Assembly: GCF_963169125.1 (NCBI RefSeq)
Contig: NC_084797.1
Location: 104,743,868 to 104,807,867 of the forward strand
DNA length: 64,000 nt
Source: Humulus lupulus
Lineage: Eukaryota; Streptophyta; Magnoliopsida; Rosales; Cannabaceae
Reading direction: 5' to 3'
Part shown: positions 43,401 through 53,423 of the stretch, piece after piece
How positions within the stretch are numbered: position 1 is the first letter of the stretch
Layout of the letters: each line of letters begins with the position of its first letter
The notes under the pieces: model-generated
Told to the model about the DNA's origin: nothing
What the model saw: the letters and a program-made list of their open reading frames with translations, nothing else
Databases searched by the model: none
Position numbers and translations under genes: made by a program

Positions 43401-46400
43401 CGGGATAGTGCGACTCCTGGAGAAAGCCTATGGACATCAATTTGTCCACTTCAGCTTTGACGGCTTCGGCTCTCACTGGGTCCAGCGGCCTCCTCTTTTG
43501 GCGAATTGGAGTTGCAGCTGGGTCTACGTTGGGTGCGTGGCACGCAACATTGGGATTAATCCCCGTCATATCAGCGTGGCACCATGCCAGGATATCCTGA
43601 TTATCCTTCACAGTGGCTACGATCTTATCTCGAACGGCCGACGGCAGGTTTTTTCCCACCTGGATGACCTTGGTGGGTTCTCCCGGATTGAGGATCACCT
43701 CTTCGACTTCCTCCATCGGCTCTATTGCTTTCTCGATTCCCACTCTTGGGTCGAGTTCGTCAAAGTATGCCTCCTGAGCATCCCTAGTTTCTGGCAATAC
43801 TTCCGCCAAAGGAATGGCAGCAAACGTCTCTCGGACCGTGTAGACAGCTCGGACGGAGACGTTATAACAGCTCCGTGCACTTCTCTGGTCTCCTCGGAGG
43901 GTGCCAATACGCCCATCGTCGCAGGGAAACTTCAAGCATAAGTGACGTATCGAGGTTATGGCTCCACAATCGATCAGGACCGGTCGGCCTAAGATGGCAT
44001 TATACGCCGTGGGGCAGTCGACCACCACGAATGTGCTATGCTTGAAGGCACAAGCGTCGCTTTCTCCTCTGAGGGTGACCGGAAGTTGAATTTTGCCTAA
44101 TGGCATGAGTGCGTCCCCATTGAAACCTTGAAGCTGGATGGGGCATGGGGCCAGGTCCGTCTCGGTCAGTCCGATCGCGTGGAAGGCCGCTTTGAAGAGG
44201 ATGTTCACGGAGCTTCCGTCATCGATCAAGACCCGTGAGACCTTCTTATTGGCAATCTGGGCTTCCACCACGAGGGGATCGTTGTGGGGGAAGTGCACAT
44301 GTCGAGCATCGTCCTCCGTGAAGGTGATGGGAAGATCCATCATTCGGGGACGTTGAGCAGGTGATTGGACCAAGGCGCACATCTCCTCGGCGTGCTCTAA
44401 CTCCTTCAAGTACCTCTTCTGGGAATTGCGGGTGCTTCCGGCAAGGTGTGGTCCTCCGGAAATGGTGGCGACGTGTCCGTCAACGGGTGGCGGAGCAAGG
44501 CCGGGCGGATATGGGTTGCCTGGCCCTGGAGCCAACAAGGCAATGGGCGCCGGAGCAGGTGGAGGAGGAAGTGCTGGGAACTGAGACCCGGGAGCTTGGG
44601 GGTGACCGGCTCCAGGAGCGCTAACGGCCCCCCTCTGTCCCGGTGAATATGCAGCTCCGTGAACTACCCCCTGTCCGGGATAGATTATGGGTATTCTCAC
44701 CCACTGACCGAGGTGTCCCGCTCTTGCCAGGGACTCGATCTCATCCTTCAGCTGAAGGCACTCATTCGTGGTGTGCCCCACGTCTCCGTGGAACTCACAC
44801 CTCTTATTGGAGTCTCGCGGACGCCTTCCTCCGTGAGACACTTTCGGGGGCTTCCTGTAGTTGACCATATTACAGGTCGCCCGATAGACATTCTCTCGCG
44901 AGTCTATCAAACTGGTATATTCCGTGAACTTGGGCTCATAATCCTTTCGGGGTTTCTTTGAATGGTCTCCCCGGTTGGAGTTTCTTCCGCTTCGCTTGCT
45001 CCGCGATTGGCTCAAACTTCGTTCCGGGGCTTCCGCTTGCGGCTGCGGCATGCTAGGAGCGATACTACATCCGGTTTGTACCGCTCCATACCCAGAGAAA
45101 TGGGTTTGACCCGGCGTCTGAGCAGACGCTGAAGGCCCATACACACTCGGAGTGAATCGGGCTCCTGGAAGCGTGAGGACTGGTGCGGGAGCTTGCGAAG
45201 CAAAGCTCGGCGCAGTCACGGAAGGGGTTGGAGCCGGGGGAACTCCAAAGGCTTGCTGGTAGGCATCCTCAAGGTTGATGATTCCCTGAGCTTTTGACAT
45301 GAATTCGGACAGGGTTTCTGCCCGTCTCCTTTGCATTTCCCCCCATAGCAGGGAGCCGACAGTAAGGCCCGATTGAAGGGCGATCAGCTTCATGTCATCG
45401 CTGACCTTGGTTTTTGCAGCAGCTTCCATCATTCTCTGAATGAAAGCTTTGAGGTTCTCTGTGGGTTGCTGTTTGATGTTGGTTAGGGAACCAACCTCCA
45501 TGTCGTGGTCGCGGGCAGCAATAAACTGCCTCCTAAATGCGGACTGTAGCTCCTTCCAACTGTGGATTGATCCGGGAGCTAATCTTTTCCACCAGTCCTC
45601 CGCAGACTTGGTAAGGGTGAGTGAGAAGCACATGCATTTGGCGTCCTCACTGACGCGCGCCACTTGCATCATTTTATTGTATTTAGCTAGGTGGGTACGC
45701 GGGTCTGTCCTCCCATCATATAATTCTATGTGAGGCATTTTGAAGTTATCCGGGAGGGACGTTTCCGCGATCCTCCTAATACATGGTTCCGGGTCTTCCT
45801 CCTCAGAATCTGACAGGGCCCCACTTTGCTTCCGGACCAGCTTGGTCAAGGCAGCAATCTGTTCCTCAAGCCTCTTCGTATCACTTTCCGGGAGGTCACG
45901 TCCCCGGAGCTTGTCATTAATATGATTTCGGAGGTCATCTCCGCGGGGCCGGGCTTTTTCCCCTTTGGCCTTCTCATACTTGGCCTCCAACCTTCTTCTT
46001 AGGTCCACCGTGGACCAGCTATCTTCGGAGTGCGAGTTCGCAGCCCGACCGTCCTGATTGACGGAATCACTGGGGCGATTGTTCCTTCCCCTAGGCCTGG
46101 GTGCCTTAGCACCGGGCCCTTTAGGCACAGAGTGCCCCCTTGGGGCTGAAGGGCGTCTGGGCTTAGGAGCGCCAGAGACCTTCTGCGCGCGGGGGGGGCA
46201 GTCGGCCTGGTGATTCACGCCTTTAGGAGGTGCAGGGGCGTCAGCGCGCACAGGCTCTCCAACTTTTTCTTTGCCCTTGTTAGGGGCGGCTTTGGATGGT
46301 CCAGCAGCGGCTGGATCCGGCATGGGGGCATCAGCACCACCCCGAACAGAGGTATCCTCGTCCGAGTCGCCTAGATCTCCGAACTTACTTTGGAGGCGTT

Positions 46401-46713
46401 CCATCATGCGTTGCATTCTTTCGGAGACGCGCTCCTGCTCAGCAAGCCTGGCCTTAGTGGCCACCAGTTCTTCGGCTACTTGGACCAGTTCTGGGTCCTT
46501 CTCATAGTAGCAGCCGTCCTTGTAATAACCGTCTTGGACATACTCTTCTTCGTCTTCTAAGTATGTTGTATCTTCGGTACTGACCTGATCCTGGCGGGAT
46601 GTCGGGTCTTCACCTCGGTAGTCTAAGGGTTCGCTCTGCACCACATCTTCCATCACGGTATCGGGGTTGACCGTAGCATTTTTGTCAACAGCGGATTTTG
46701 GCGTAGTCACCAT
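40498..46713 (-). CDS. Tat-C gag-pol polyprotein (gag, protease, RT, RNase H, aRH, integrase)
   Basis: One frame of 2071 codons from the ATG at 46713. An open extension to 46737 starts with TTG, and Tat-A begins at the equivalent ATG. Positions below are from 46737. Gag capsid about 330-500; zinc knuckle [14 protein letters not shown] (647-660); protease LIDDGSS (837-843); RT about 1090-1300 with YVDDM (1230-1234); RNase H about 1370-1495; second, archaeal-type RNase H about 1509-1635 with D1515, E1553 or E1555, D1577 and D1626; integrase zinc finger H1729/H1732 to CEQC (1770-1773), core with D1802, D1862 and E1898; C-terminal module LRRVF...WEGPYEV to YYQ. All catalytic residues I can check are present, with no stop or shift. 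It makes the particle, copies the RNA and integrates the DNA. How gag is made in excess from one frame is not evident. Confidence 0.97.
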   Translation of the reverse strand: MVTTPKSAVDKNATVNPDTVMEDVVQSEPLDYRGEDPTSRQDQVSTEDTTYLEDEEEYVQDGYYKDGCYYEKDPELVQVAEELVATKARLAEQERVSERMQRMMERLQSKFGDLGDSDEDTSVRGGADAPMPDPAAAGPSKAAPNKGKEKVGEPVRADAPAPPKGVNHQADCPPRAQKVSGAPKPRRPSAPRGHSVPKGPGAKAPRPRGRNNRPSDSVNQDGRAANSHSEDSWSTVDLRRRLEAKYEKAKGEKARPRGDDLRNHINDKLRGRDLPESDTKRLEEQIAALTKLVRKQSGALSDSEEEDPEPCIRRIAETSLPDNFKMPHIELYDGRTDPRTHLAKYNKMMQVARVSEDAKCMCFSLTLTKSAEDWWKRLAPGSIHSWKELQSAFRRQFIAARDHDMEVGSLTNIKQQPTENLKAFIQRMMEAAAKTKVSDDMKLIALQSGLTVGSLLWGEMQRRRAETLSEFMSKAQGIINLEDAYQQAFGVPPAPTPSVTAPSFASQAPAPVLTLPGARFTPSVYGPSASAQTPGQTHFSGYGAVQTGCSIAPSMPQPQAEAPERSLSQSRSKRSGRNSNRGDHSKKPRKDYEPKFTEYTSLIDSRENVYRATCNMVNYRKPPKVSHGGRRPRDSNKRCEFHGDVGHTTNECLQLKDEIESLARAGHLGQWVRIPIIYPGQGVVHGAAYSPGQRGAVSAPGAGHPQAPGSQFPALPPPPAPAPIALLAPGPGNPYPPGLAPPPVDGHVATISGGPHLAGSTRNSQKRYLKELEHAEEMCALVQSPAQRPRMMDLPITFTEDDARHVHFPHNDPLVVEAQIANKKVSRVLIDDGSSVNILFKAAFHAIGLTETDLAPCPIQLQGFNGDALMPLGKIQLPVTLRGESDACAFKHSTFVVVDCPTAYNAILGRPVLIDCGAITSIRHLCLKFPCDDGRIGTLRGDQRSARSCYNVSVRAVYTVRETFAAIPLAEVLPETRDAQEAYFDELDPRVGIEKAIEPMEEVEEVILNPGEPTKVIQVGKNLPSAVRDKIVATVKDNQDILAWCHADMTGINPNVACHAPNVDPAATPIRQKRRPLDPVRAEAVKAEVDKLMSIGFLQESHYPVWLANPVLVPKPDGSWRMCIDFTDLNKACPKDCFPLPRIDQMVDATSGYELLSFMDAYSGYNQIKMHVADQEHTSFLTDKGVYCYVVMPFGLKNAGATYQRLVNRMFKDQLGRNMEVYVDDMLVKSKTSGDHSNDLEEAFAVIRKYGMKLNPKKCTFGVSSGKFLGFIVSSRGVEANPEKIKAFIDMPSPRKHKDVQSVTGRIAALSRFVSKATDKCIPFFNVLRGNKKFEWTPECEAAFQHLKEHLTRAPILSKPVEGEALFLYLAVTEHAVSAALVREDGRIQLPVYYVSKRLLDAESRYSMIEKLSLCLLIASRKLRPYFQAHTIKVLTNHPLRQVLQKPESSGRLLKWAMELSQFDVHYQPRVSIKGQALADFIVECSGMNDLPEYPIPELPTWKVYVDGASNEKGAGAGVILISPQGHQLQSAIRFAFPASNNEAEHEAMLAGLRLAREVGAQKIEVYSDSLLVVNQISGEYQTKGERMAAYVSLSRDLLQHFKGYNIRQVPRDQNSLADTLAKLATDPEIEQYGLVPIGHLEAPSTETRRINAIIDHSHSWIGPILRFLTTGELPTDKADARKLQYQAPRYVVMDGKLYRRGLSIPFLRCVAGTEVSTIIHEIHEGFCGDHTSGLSLSKKFLRQGYFWPTMKKDCVDYVRKCEQCQRYAKVPRAPPTEITLMTSPWPFAVWGIDLVGSLPTGKGGVKYAIVAVDYFTKWAEAEPMNTVTSKKALDFVIRNIVCRFGLPRKIVSDNGKQFDSEHFTNFCASHGIIKSFSAVARPQANGQVEAVNKILKTTLKKKLQACKAHWPEELPRVLWAYRTTERTSTGHTPYSMTFGCEAVIPVETMIPSHRQDTYDPTRNHALLQESLDMIEELREQSQVQLKMYQGKIARHFNTRVQSRAFEVWDLVLRRVFPATQDPGVGVLGPNWEGPYEVQEKVGHGTYHLKRLDGSKVPRAWNAEHLRRYYQ
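45189..45208. repeat. 20-base copy of the Tat-C tandem-repeat junction inside gag
   Basis: gagcttgcgaagcaaagctc occurs here, within codons for PSFASQAPA of gag, and identically at 39914-39933 at a unit junction of the tandem repeats. Confidence 0.85.
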
Positions 46714-46778
46714 CTCTTTAGTACGAAGTGAATACAAAAAACGTACACAGAAAAAGAGCTGACTAACAACTTCCTACA

Positions 46779-46800
46779 GCTCTCAATGAAAGCACCAAAA
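46779..46800 (-). other. Primer-binding site of Tat-C
   Basis: The minus strand reads TTTTGGTGCTTTCATTGAG, then AGC, directly after the 5' LTR end GGTAAACA. It is identical to the Tat-A site. Confidence 0.9.
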
Positions 46801-47687
46801 TGTTTACCGAGTTTTTCGGAAACGAATAACTAACAGAATAATAAAAAGATAAGAACCGTAGAAATACTGAAATGTAACTAAACAAACAGTGTTTTTACGT
46901 GGTTCAGGCGTTAACAAGCCCTAGTCCACGAGTCGATGTTATTATACTTGGAAAAGATTACAGTAAGATGGCTGGTGCATAAGAACTTCCCCCACTCACA
47001 ATGTTTCTCTCGGGTTCTCTTAAAGAAGATGAAGCTAGAGAGATTTTGGTAGAGTCTTTTGCTATCTGATCTCTCTCTCCCCCTTCTTGTAAAAGGAAGG
47101 AGTCTTTATAGCTAGGGTTTCGGATTAGGGTTTTTCTCTACGTACATGAGTCTTAATTACACCAGCCATAAATAGGGGATACAATTACTATAGTCGCATG
47201 GCTACCAGACTCTATGTGGGTATATTTACGTGAAAGTATGGGGAACACACAAAGTCAGCCGTCTTTTCCAAGTTGTCAGCGGAACAGTAGGCGAAAAGGT
47301 ACCCTTAGGCGTGCTGGGATGTGTGCGGCTTTGACCTGACGGGCGTGTCAGGCGGGATCCTGTGTCAGACGGATATCATTCCAAATATGCCTTCTCCCGG
47401 ACTCGACCGTTCGGTTTTGTTCTGTGCGGGGCACGGAACTGTTTCCGCGGAGACCACTCGAAGAGCCTCTCCTGGAAGGGGCCTCCCCGAGGGGTATCCT
47501 TCGGGAGTCCGGGAGAGTTGACGAGTTTCCGTGTTGTGCTTGTTTGGAAGAGTAATCCGGATACTAGACAGGAGAGGCGAAGCCTTTCTGTCCATCCGCG
47601 AGCTCTGGTCACCCTCCGTGAAAGACATCGATAATTCTGCTTCCCCGAGGTCATCAATCTAAACGCTATCCGGAAATCTGGATAACA
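46801..47687 (-). repeat. 5' LTR of Tat-C
   Basis: 887 bases, apparently identical to 33404-34290. The probable TATA element on the minus strand corresponds to plus ctttata at 47104-47110, which would drive gag-pol. Confidence 0.97.
47104..47110 (-). promoter_or_regulatory. Likely TATA box driving Tat-C gag-pol
   Basis: The minus strand reads AGCTATAAAGACTCC. It lies about 580 bases into the LTR in element orientation, about 390 bases before the gag start codon. The comparable site in other Tat LTRs of the window is TATAAATA. Confidence 0.5.
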
Positions 47688-47692
47688 ATCCC

Positions 47693-48600
47693 TATTCAAG
47701 ATATTGAATAATGGAAGTCATCCACGTGTTGGACACTTGTATTACTAGGGAGGATTTTCTATTTGAATGTTGGGAGCTGTCAAACATTTTACCGGAACTA
47801 TACTCAAAGTGTTGGCGTCTTTGGGCCTCCCTAATTTGGCTACGGCATCAGCGTACAATTTTTGGTCGCGAGGTACTTGTTGGAGAGTATACTTCTCAAA
47901 TTATGTTAGCAAGTCTTTTGGCTTGTTTAGATACACAACCATCTTAAGACCCCTAGCCTGATATTCTCCAATGATTTGATTAACAACTAGATGAGAATCA
48001 CTGTATGTCTCTAATGACTTTATATTCATATCATTGCCTAGTCTCAATCCTGCGAGCAGTGCTTCTTACTCAGCCTCATTGTTGGAGGCAGTAAAGTTGA
48101 ATCATATTGATCAGTGAAACCGATGCCCTAGGGGGTAATTAAAATCAACCCTACCCCAAAGTTGTGCTCATTAAATGACCTATCTATGAACAGTCTCCAG
48201 GTGGGAGTTCTGTCTTGATCTTCAGGTTCTATAATCGACTCATTGGTTGGGATACCGATGAATTCAGCTACAAAGTCCGCTAAGACTTGACCCTTTATGA
48301 TTGCTCAAGGCGCATAGGAAATTTTGAACTGCCCTAGCTCAACTGCCCATTTTGGTAGTCCACCACCGACTTCTGGTTTTTAAAAAACTTTCCTTAGTAG
48401 CTGGTTAATAAAAACAACTATGGGATGAGCCTGAAAGTAGGGTCGTGGTTTCCTTGATGATAGTACTAAGCAATGAGCCAATTTCTCTATAGCCGGATAG
48501 CATAATTCCTCTCCCACTATCCTTTTACATATGTTGTATACTATCTTTTGAATGTTGTCTTCCTCCCTGATTAAAACAACACTGGCAGCATACTCTGTTA
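47693..48600 (-). pseudogene. Tat-B RNase H and second RNase H, decayed
   Basis: The minus strand, in broken frames, gives the RNase H end and the archaeal-type RNase H. The region near 47800-47870 reads DQKLYADAVAKLGRPKDANT, matching [16 protein letters not shown] of Tat-C. Parts near 48060-48110 match the NNEAE..A..AGL region. It is cut at 47692 by the Tat-C insertion and continues as integrase at 33398. Confidence 0.75.
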
Positions 48601-48603
48601 TGG

Positions 48604-49716
48604 CTAGGTAGATTTACAAAGTTTCTCCTTCGACCGACTTGGACAGAATGGGCAGTCGCAATATATGGTCCTTAATTGCCTGAAAAGCTTTCTTGCACTC
48701 CTCTGTCCACTCGAACATTTTGTTTCCTTTGAGTAGATTAAAAACGGGACACACTTGTACGTAGATTTAGATATGAATCTACTCAGAGCCGCGATTCTCC
48801 CTGTCAGGCTTAGTACATCTTTAACTTTGGCTGGTGACTGCATCTCGATAAGTGTTCTAATCTTTTCGGGATTGACTTCGATTACTCAAGAGTTTACTAT
48901 GAATCCCAAAAATTTTCCATATCCTACTCCAAAATAATAATTAAGAGGATTAAGCTTCATCTGATATTTGTTCAAGATGTTGAAGCATTCCTGTAGGTCC
49001 TTGATGTGTTCACCAGCTATCCTCGGCTTAAACCAGCATATCATCGACGTAAACCTCCATGTTATTACTGATCTGATCTTCGAACAAGTGGTTTACTAGT
49101 CGTTGGTAAGTCACACTAGCATTTTTCAAACTGAAGGGCATTACTTTGTAGCAGTAAAGCTCCTTATCTGTTTGAAAGCTAGTGTGTTCTTCATCAGGTG
49201 GATGCATCCTCATTTCATTACAGCCGGAGTATGCATCCATGAATGACAAAATTTCATATCCTGATGTAGCATCGACCTGCTGATCGATTCTTTGAAGTGG
49301 GAAACAATCTTTCGGGTAGGCTTTATTAAGGTCTATGAAATCCACGCATGTCCTCCATTTACCATTTGGTTTAGGAACTAGTACGGGATTAGAGACCCGT
49401 GATAGATAAAATGTTACCCTAATGAATCCATTTTCCTTCAGCATCTCGACTTCCTCCTTTAAGGCTTCAGACCTGTTTTTCTCAAGCAACCTTCTTTTTT
49501 GTTGCATTGGTGGGTTATTTTGTCTATGTTCAAGATATTGCTGATAACTGCTAGGTCTATCCTAATCATGTCTTTATGCAACCAGACAGAGACCTCCTGG
49601 TTCCTCCTCAAAAACTCCACCAGCTTTATTTTGATTGTTGTCTCTAAGTTTTTACCAACTCTTACAATTGTGGTCAAATCTTTTTCTTCTAGTTGGACTT
49701 CCTCAAGGTCTTCCAC
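48604..49716 (-). pseudogene. Tat-B reverse transcriptase and preceding linker, decayed
   Basis: The linker EDLEEVQLEEKDLTTIVRVGKN (49716-49640) precedes RT. The open stretch 49507-49028 has [77 protein letters not shown] and the active site YVDDMLV. The thumb region follows in other frames, with [20 protein letters not shown] at 48840-48780. Catalytic aspartates are kept. Stops and shifts disable the whole. Confidence 0.88.
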
Positions 49717-50400
49717 GGGTCCAATGCTTTCTTCAAAATCCCCAAAGAGAGGATCTAAGTCCCTATCCTCACTTTGGGAAACGCCTTATTTTGTAATTTG
49801 TTAACTTGATTGGGATTATGACTCTTTTACCACCATCAACCTTTTTTCTGCACCGCTCCCCGACCCGCCCCTTCTTTCCCTTGTGATCAAGGAGTTTGGT
49901 TTCCCAACTCGCACCAAACTCCTGCATCGGTCGGAAACTTCATGGCCAGATGCCAGACTCAAGATACTACTCGCAAATCTACCAGAATGGGTCTTCCAAT
50001 AACAACGTTATACACGGACAAACAATCAACTACTATAAAAGTAGTGTGTAATGTCCTATTTGTAGGTGCATTTCTTGCCATGACCAGGAGTCTGATTGAC
50101 CCTGTTGGTGCTAGTCCCTCACTAGAGAAACCGTAGATGGTCTGGTTGCATGGTTCTAAATCTTGCACTGATAGTTTCATTCTTTATAGTAAAGACTTGT
50201 ATAGTATGTTTATCGAGCTTCCAGTCTCTACCAATACTCTTTTCACCATCATGTTAGCCATTTGTACATCTATGACCAAAGGATCTGAGTGGGGGAATCG
50301 GACATGTTGTGTGTCCAGCTCAGAGAAAGTTATTAATTCCTCCTATGTTCGAGTTTTTTTATGAGTTTTCTCCTCAACGTTTAGCATTTCTTTGTCTTGA
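49717..50400 (-). pseudogene. Tat-B protease, decayed
   Basis: [14 protein letters not shown] near 50235-50190 stands where Tat-C has [14 protein letters not shown], so the catalytic Asp is replaced by Glu. It is followed by MKLSVQDLEPCNQTIYGFSS and TTFIVVDCLSVYNVVIGRPI (50180-49985), the conserved [15 protein letters not shown] block. Stops and a shift lie on both sides. Confidence 0.8.
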
Positions 50401-52744
50401 TCAGGACGTATGCTCCTGGAATATCTCTCTCTTGCCTTACCACTATCACTAAATGTATACAGTCCTCCGCAGATGGTTAGCAAAGTACCAGCAACCGGAG
50501 CTGGCTGTAGAGTAAGCAAGCATTGGTGTACAGGTGCCTGCTCATTTCCTCCGTTTGCCCCTAGCTGGGAATTCCCCCAACCTGCACATATCTTCTCAGA
50601 TGTCCCATTCAGATAAGGAACTCAATTTCATCCATCAGCTGGTTACACTCATTGGTATCATGGCCATAGTCGTTGTGCAAACGACAAAACTTGGTTGTGT
50701 CCCTCTTGGATATGTCTTTCCTGATCAGGGCAGGTCGCCTAAAATGGACTGTGGTAAGGCTAGCCTAATACATTTCAGTTCAATTATTGACCAAGGCCGT
50801 GTAGTTAGTGAACCTCGTCTCGTATCTATTCTACTTAGGGCGCTTGTTATCAGATGTTGCCTACCTAGTGTTTTCCCTATTTCCTCCATTCTTATTATGA
50901 CATTTGTCGTTGTTGTCGTTGGGTTTGCAAGACCTATTGGCGACTTTGGTCGACTTTTCCTTCTTACCTTGTCAGCCTTTAGGGATTTTCCTTCATTAGC
51001 GATGGCCTCCTCCAACTTGATGTACTTGTCTGCTAGATCTAGAAATTCTTGATTGCTCTTGACTACAATTTTCCTAGGCTGCTCCAGAGGGGAGATTGGC
51101 GTTGCACTCCAGCTGTGATGGCCATCATCTTTCCCTCATGTCCAACAATCTCTGCCCAAGCAGCTACTTGCATAAACCTCTTAATATACTCTTTGAGAGA
51201 CTCTCCTTCCTTCCATCAAATATCGACCAGCTGATTAGCCTCTGTCAAATGTATCCGACCAGCATAAAATTGTCCATAAAATTCTTTTACAAACATCTCC
51301 CATGAACTTATACTGGCCGGTGGAAACTTAAAACACCATTGCTAGGCAGAATCAAATGAAGTGGCTGGAAAGATTCTGCATTGTGCATCTTTGGACACCT
51401 TCTAGATTTCCATTTGTATCTCAAATTTATTTACATGAGATACTGAGTTTTCTCTTCCAGTAAAGTAAGGCAATACTGGCATTTTCAACTTGCTCAGGAT
51501 CTCTGACATAGCTATTCTATTGATGAATGGGGTGCCCTTTCTCCTGTCATATTGTATATGGGACATTTTATTCCCGACCAGCTGTTGCATAACTTGATTT
51601 AGGGCATCTATTTTAGCCTGAACAACGTCTAGTATGGCAGGAGCGAACAGTGCTGGTGGGGCTTACTCATCGTGCCTTTTCCTTTTCCCATTAAGTACGT
51701 CCCTTAGATCCTCATCCCTTTACCTATACTTGCTTGCACCTAGTCGGTCAAAGATGTTTGGTTGCTTGGGCTGCCCCCCAGCGTTCTGGCTTGTTGGTCG
51801 GTTGTCCATCGGAGGAGGGTTTTGCTGCTCGTTCCTTTCCTCTTGCTATCGACCTTTGTTTCTCCTATCATAATCGAAGTCTCTGAATTGCAACCTGTGA
51901 GTATGCGACCTGTTGTATGCACTATTTCCTTCTTTTCTCCCTGGTCCGTTTCAGTAAAAGGTGGAGCCCTACGCTGGTTGTTGGGTCCCCGGACATTTCT
52001 CTATCATGGGGGATCCATGATCGAAGAACCCGAGTCCATTAATCTCCTGCATCCTAATGGACGTTTTCCCCTGCCAAAAGGGTTATGCTCGTATGTTGTT
52101 TGATGTCTAGGGCTTCTGGGACTCTACTCGTCCCTATTATGTCTGCGGTGCTATGTATTATCTCCACCAGCATGGTAGGGTTGTTGGTGCTCGTTATTTC
52201 TATTAGGATTATGGGTATGCCTTTCCTGCCGAGCACCTTGGTGTTGTCTCGATTGCTGTGGACTCCTTGGGTATTCTGGATTTGGAGGACACAAGGGGTG
52301 ATCTGATTTTGGGTTTTGAGGAGGGAGAGGGTTTGGTGGCAGATCTGGCTGAGAGGTTGGTGCAGGTGGAGCAGGTGCTATCCTCGAGCCTACTGAATGG
52401 CCACCTCTAATGCTGCTGCAGCGTCTCTTTGCATACGTTCAACTGAATGGTCTATCGTTCGTTCAACTCTCGGCATGGTTGGTCGATCACCATCTGTCGT
52501 ATTACCATGGTTTCAGCCACATTCTCTTGGTTAGCTTTTAAGGTAGCTCACTCATCTTGCAACACTCCCGAAGTTGTTCGCAACGTTTCAACATCAATAT
52601 CCTCCTCTTCCAATTCCACCTGTGGCTCGTCCTTTACTACACCTAATGGAGGAGGTGGATTTGGCACATTTCTAGATGTTTGTCCAGCTTGACCCGCTCT
52701 CCTGGACTTCTTTGCGATTGTTATCTTGAAGTTCTTGAGTTTAA
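50401..52744 (-). pseudogene. Tat-B gag, decayed
   Basis: It starts just after the primer site in the frame ITIAKKSRRAGQ, where the family start ATG appears as ATA (about 52725). An acidic segment follows (QVELEEEDIDVETL). The capsid is traceable near 51590-51000 (PVLPYFTGRENSVSHVNKFE; later SLIKEYIK..QVAAWAEIV in broken form). The intact zinc knuckle CRLHNDYGHDTNEC lies near 50690-50645. Several stops and shifts are present. Confidence 0.75.
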
Positions 52745-52765
52745 CTCTCAATGAAAGTACCAAAA
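52745..52765 (-). other. Primer-binding site of Tat-B
   Basis: The minus strand reads TTTTGGTACTTTCATTGAG, one base (G to A) different from Tat-A and Tat-C, directly after the LTR end GGTCAACA. Confidence 0.88.
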
Positions 52766-53423
52766 TGTTGACCCTTGATTTAGTTAACGACACGGAATTA
52801 CAAAAAATGATAAGAATTATAGAACTAAATGCAAGAATTAAAATGACACAATGGTTTCATAATGGTTCGGCCTAGAGATTAGTAATAACCTACGTCCACT
52901 TAGTGTTTTTATTGATGTAGACTCCACAACTTGCGATCAACGAACTAGGGTTCACTAAGTCTCACAATCTCCGAAGTTGAATACAAAGATCATGTATAAA
53001 AACACTTATTCTCATTAAATACAAAATATTGCACATGAAATAAATGAGTCTCATGAGTCCTATTTATAGGCTAAAGGATGTACAAATGAGCCTATGGGCC
53101 ATCCTTTACTTGTGTTACAAGCATAACCAAATAGTAACAGAAATAATGATATTTACATATAAAAAAAATCAAATATCTTGGGAATATCTAACTCACAACC
53201 GTCCCCGAGTGTTTTCCTCGGTCCTACGAAAAGATCTGATCGCATGTGTTGGCACATCTTCTTTTCCTCTTGCTCAACATATTTCTAGCGCCTATTGAGC
53301 AGCTTTAATTTCCTCTCGATATACTATTCGTTGTTTGACCAGATCTTCATCAGTAACCCGTCACGTGTTGTCCATGTGCCTCTTAAACATGCCACGTTAT
53401 CATGCAGATATTTTAGGGAAACA
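52766..53423 (-). repeat. 5' LTR of Tat-B
   Basis: 658 bases, TGTTGACCC...GGGAAACA on the plus strand. It pairs with 27574-28221 and has the minus-strand TATA element CCTATTTATAGG near 53061-53072. Confidence 0.9.

Larger units (their letters stand above)
33404..47687 (-). mobile_element. Tat-C: complete, young Ty3/gypsy Tat-lineage element
   Basis: 14,284 bases, flanked by ATCCC at 33399-33403 and 47688-47692. The LTRs (33404-34290 and 46801-47687) are both 887 bases and I see no difference between them. On the minus strand: 5' LTR, primer site, one uninterrupted gag-pol frame (46713-40498), a purine-tract motif, 70-bp tandem repeats, the antisense gene on the plus strand (promoter 34743 to stop 39199), a polypurine tract at 34291-34306, and the 3' LTR. 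It sits in Tat-B pol between aRH and integrase. Dual RNase H plus an antisense extra gene is known for the Tat group. Everything needed for mobility appears intact. Confidence 0.96.
27574..53423 (-). mobile_element. Tat-B: Ty3/gypsy Tat-lineage element, decayed, itself interrupted by Tat-C
   Basis: The LTRs are at 27574-28221 and 52766-53423, with a purine tract after the left LTR and a primer site before the right LTR, so transcription is on the minus strand. It is flanked by TGTAC (27569-27573) and CATAC (53424-53428). Without Tat-C it is about 11.6 kb. In minus order it has gag, protease, RT, RNase H, aRH (up to 47693), integrase (33398-32201), a spacer, and the antisense gene (28.4-31.5 kb, plus). 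By eye the LTRs differ at about 20 of the first 160 aligned bases, so it is much older than Tat-C. Confidence 0.9.

Noticed and set aside
43408..43941. 177-codon plus-strand frame opposite Tat-C RT and protease
   Set aside because: It is a shadow of the gag-pol frame, with no recognisable domain and no conservation in Tat-B.
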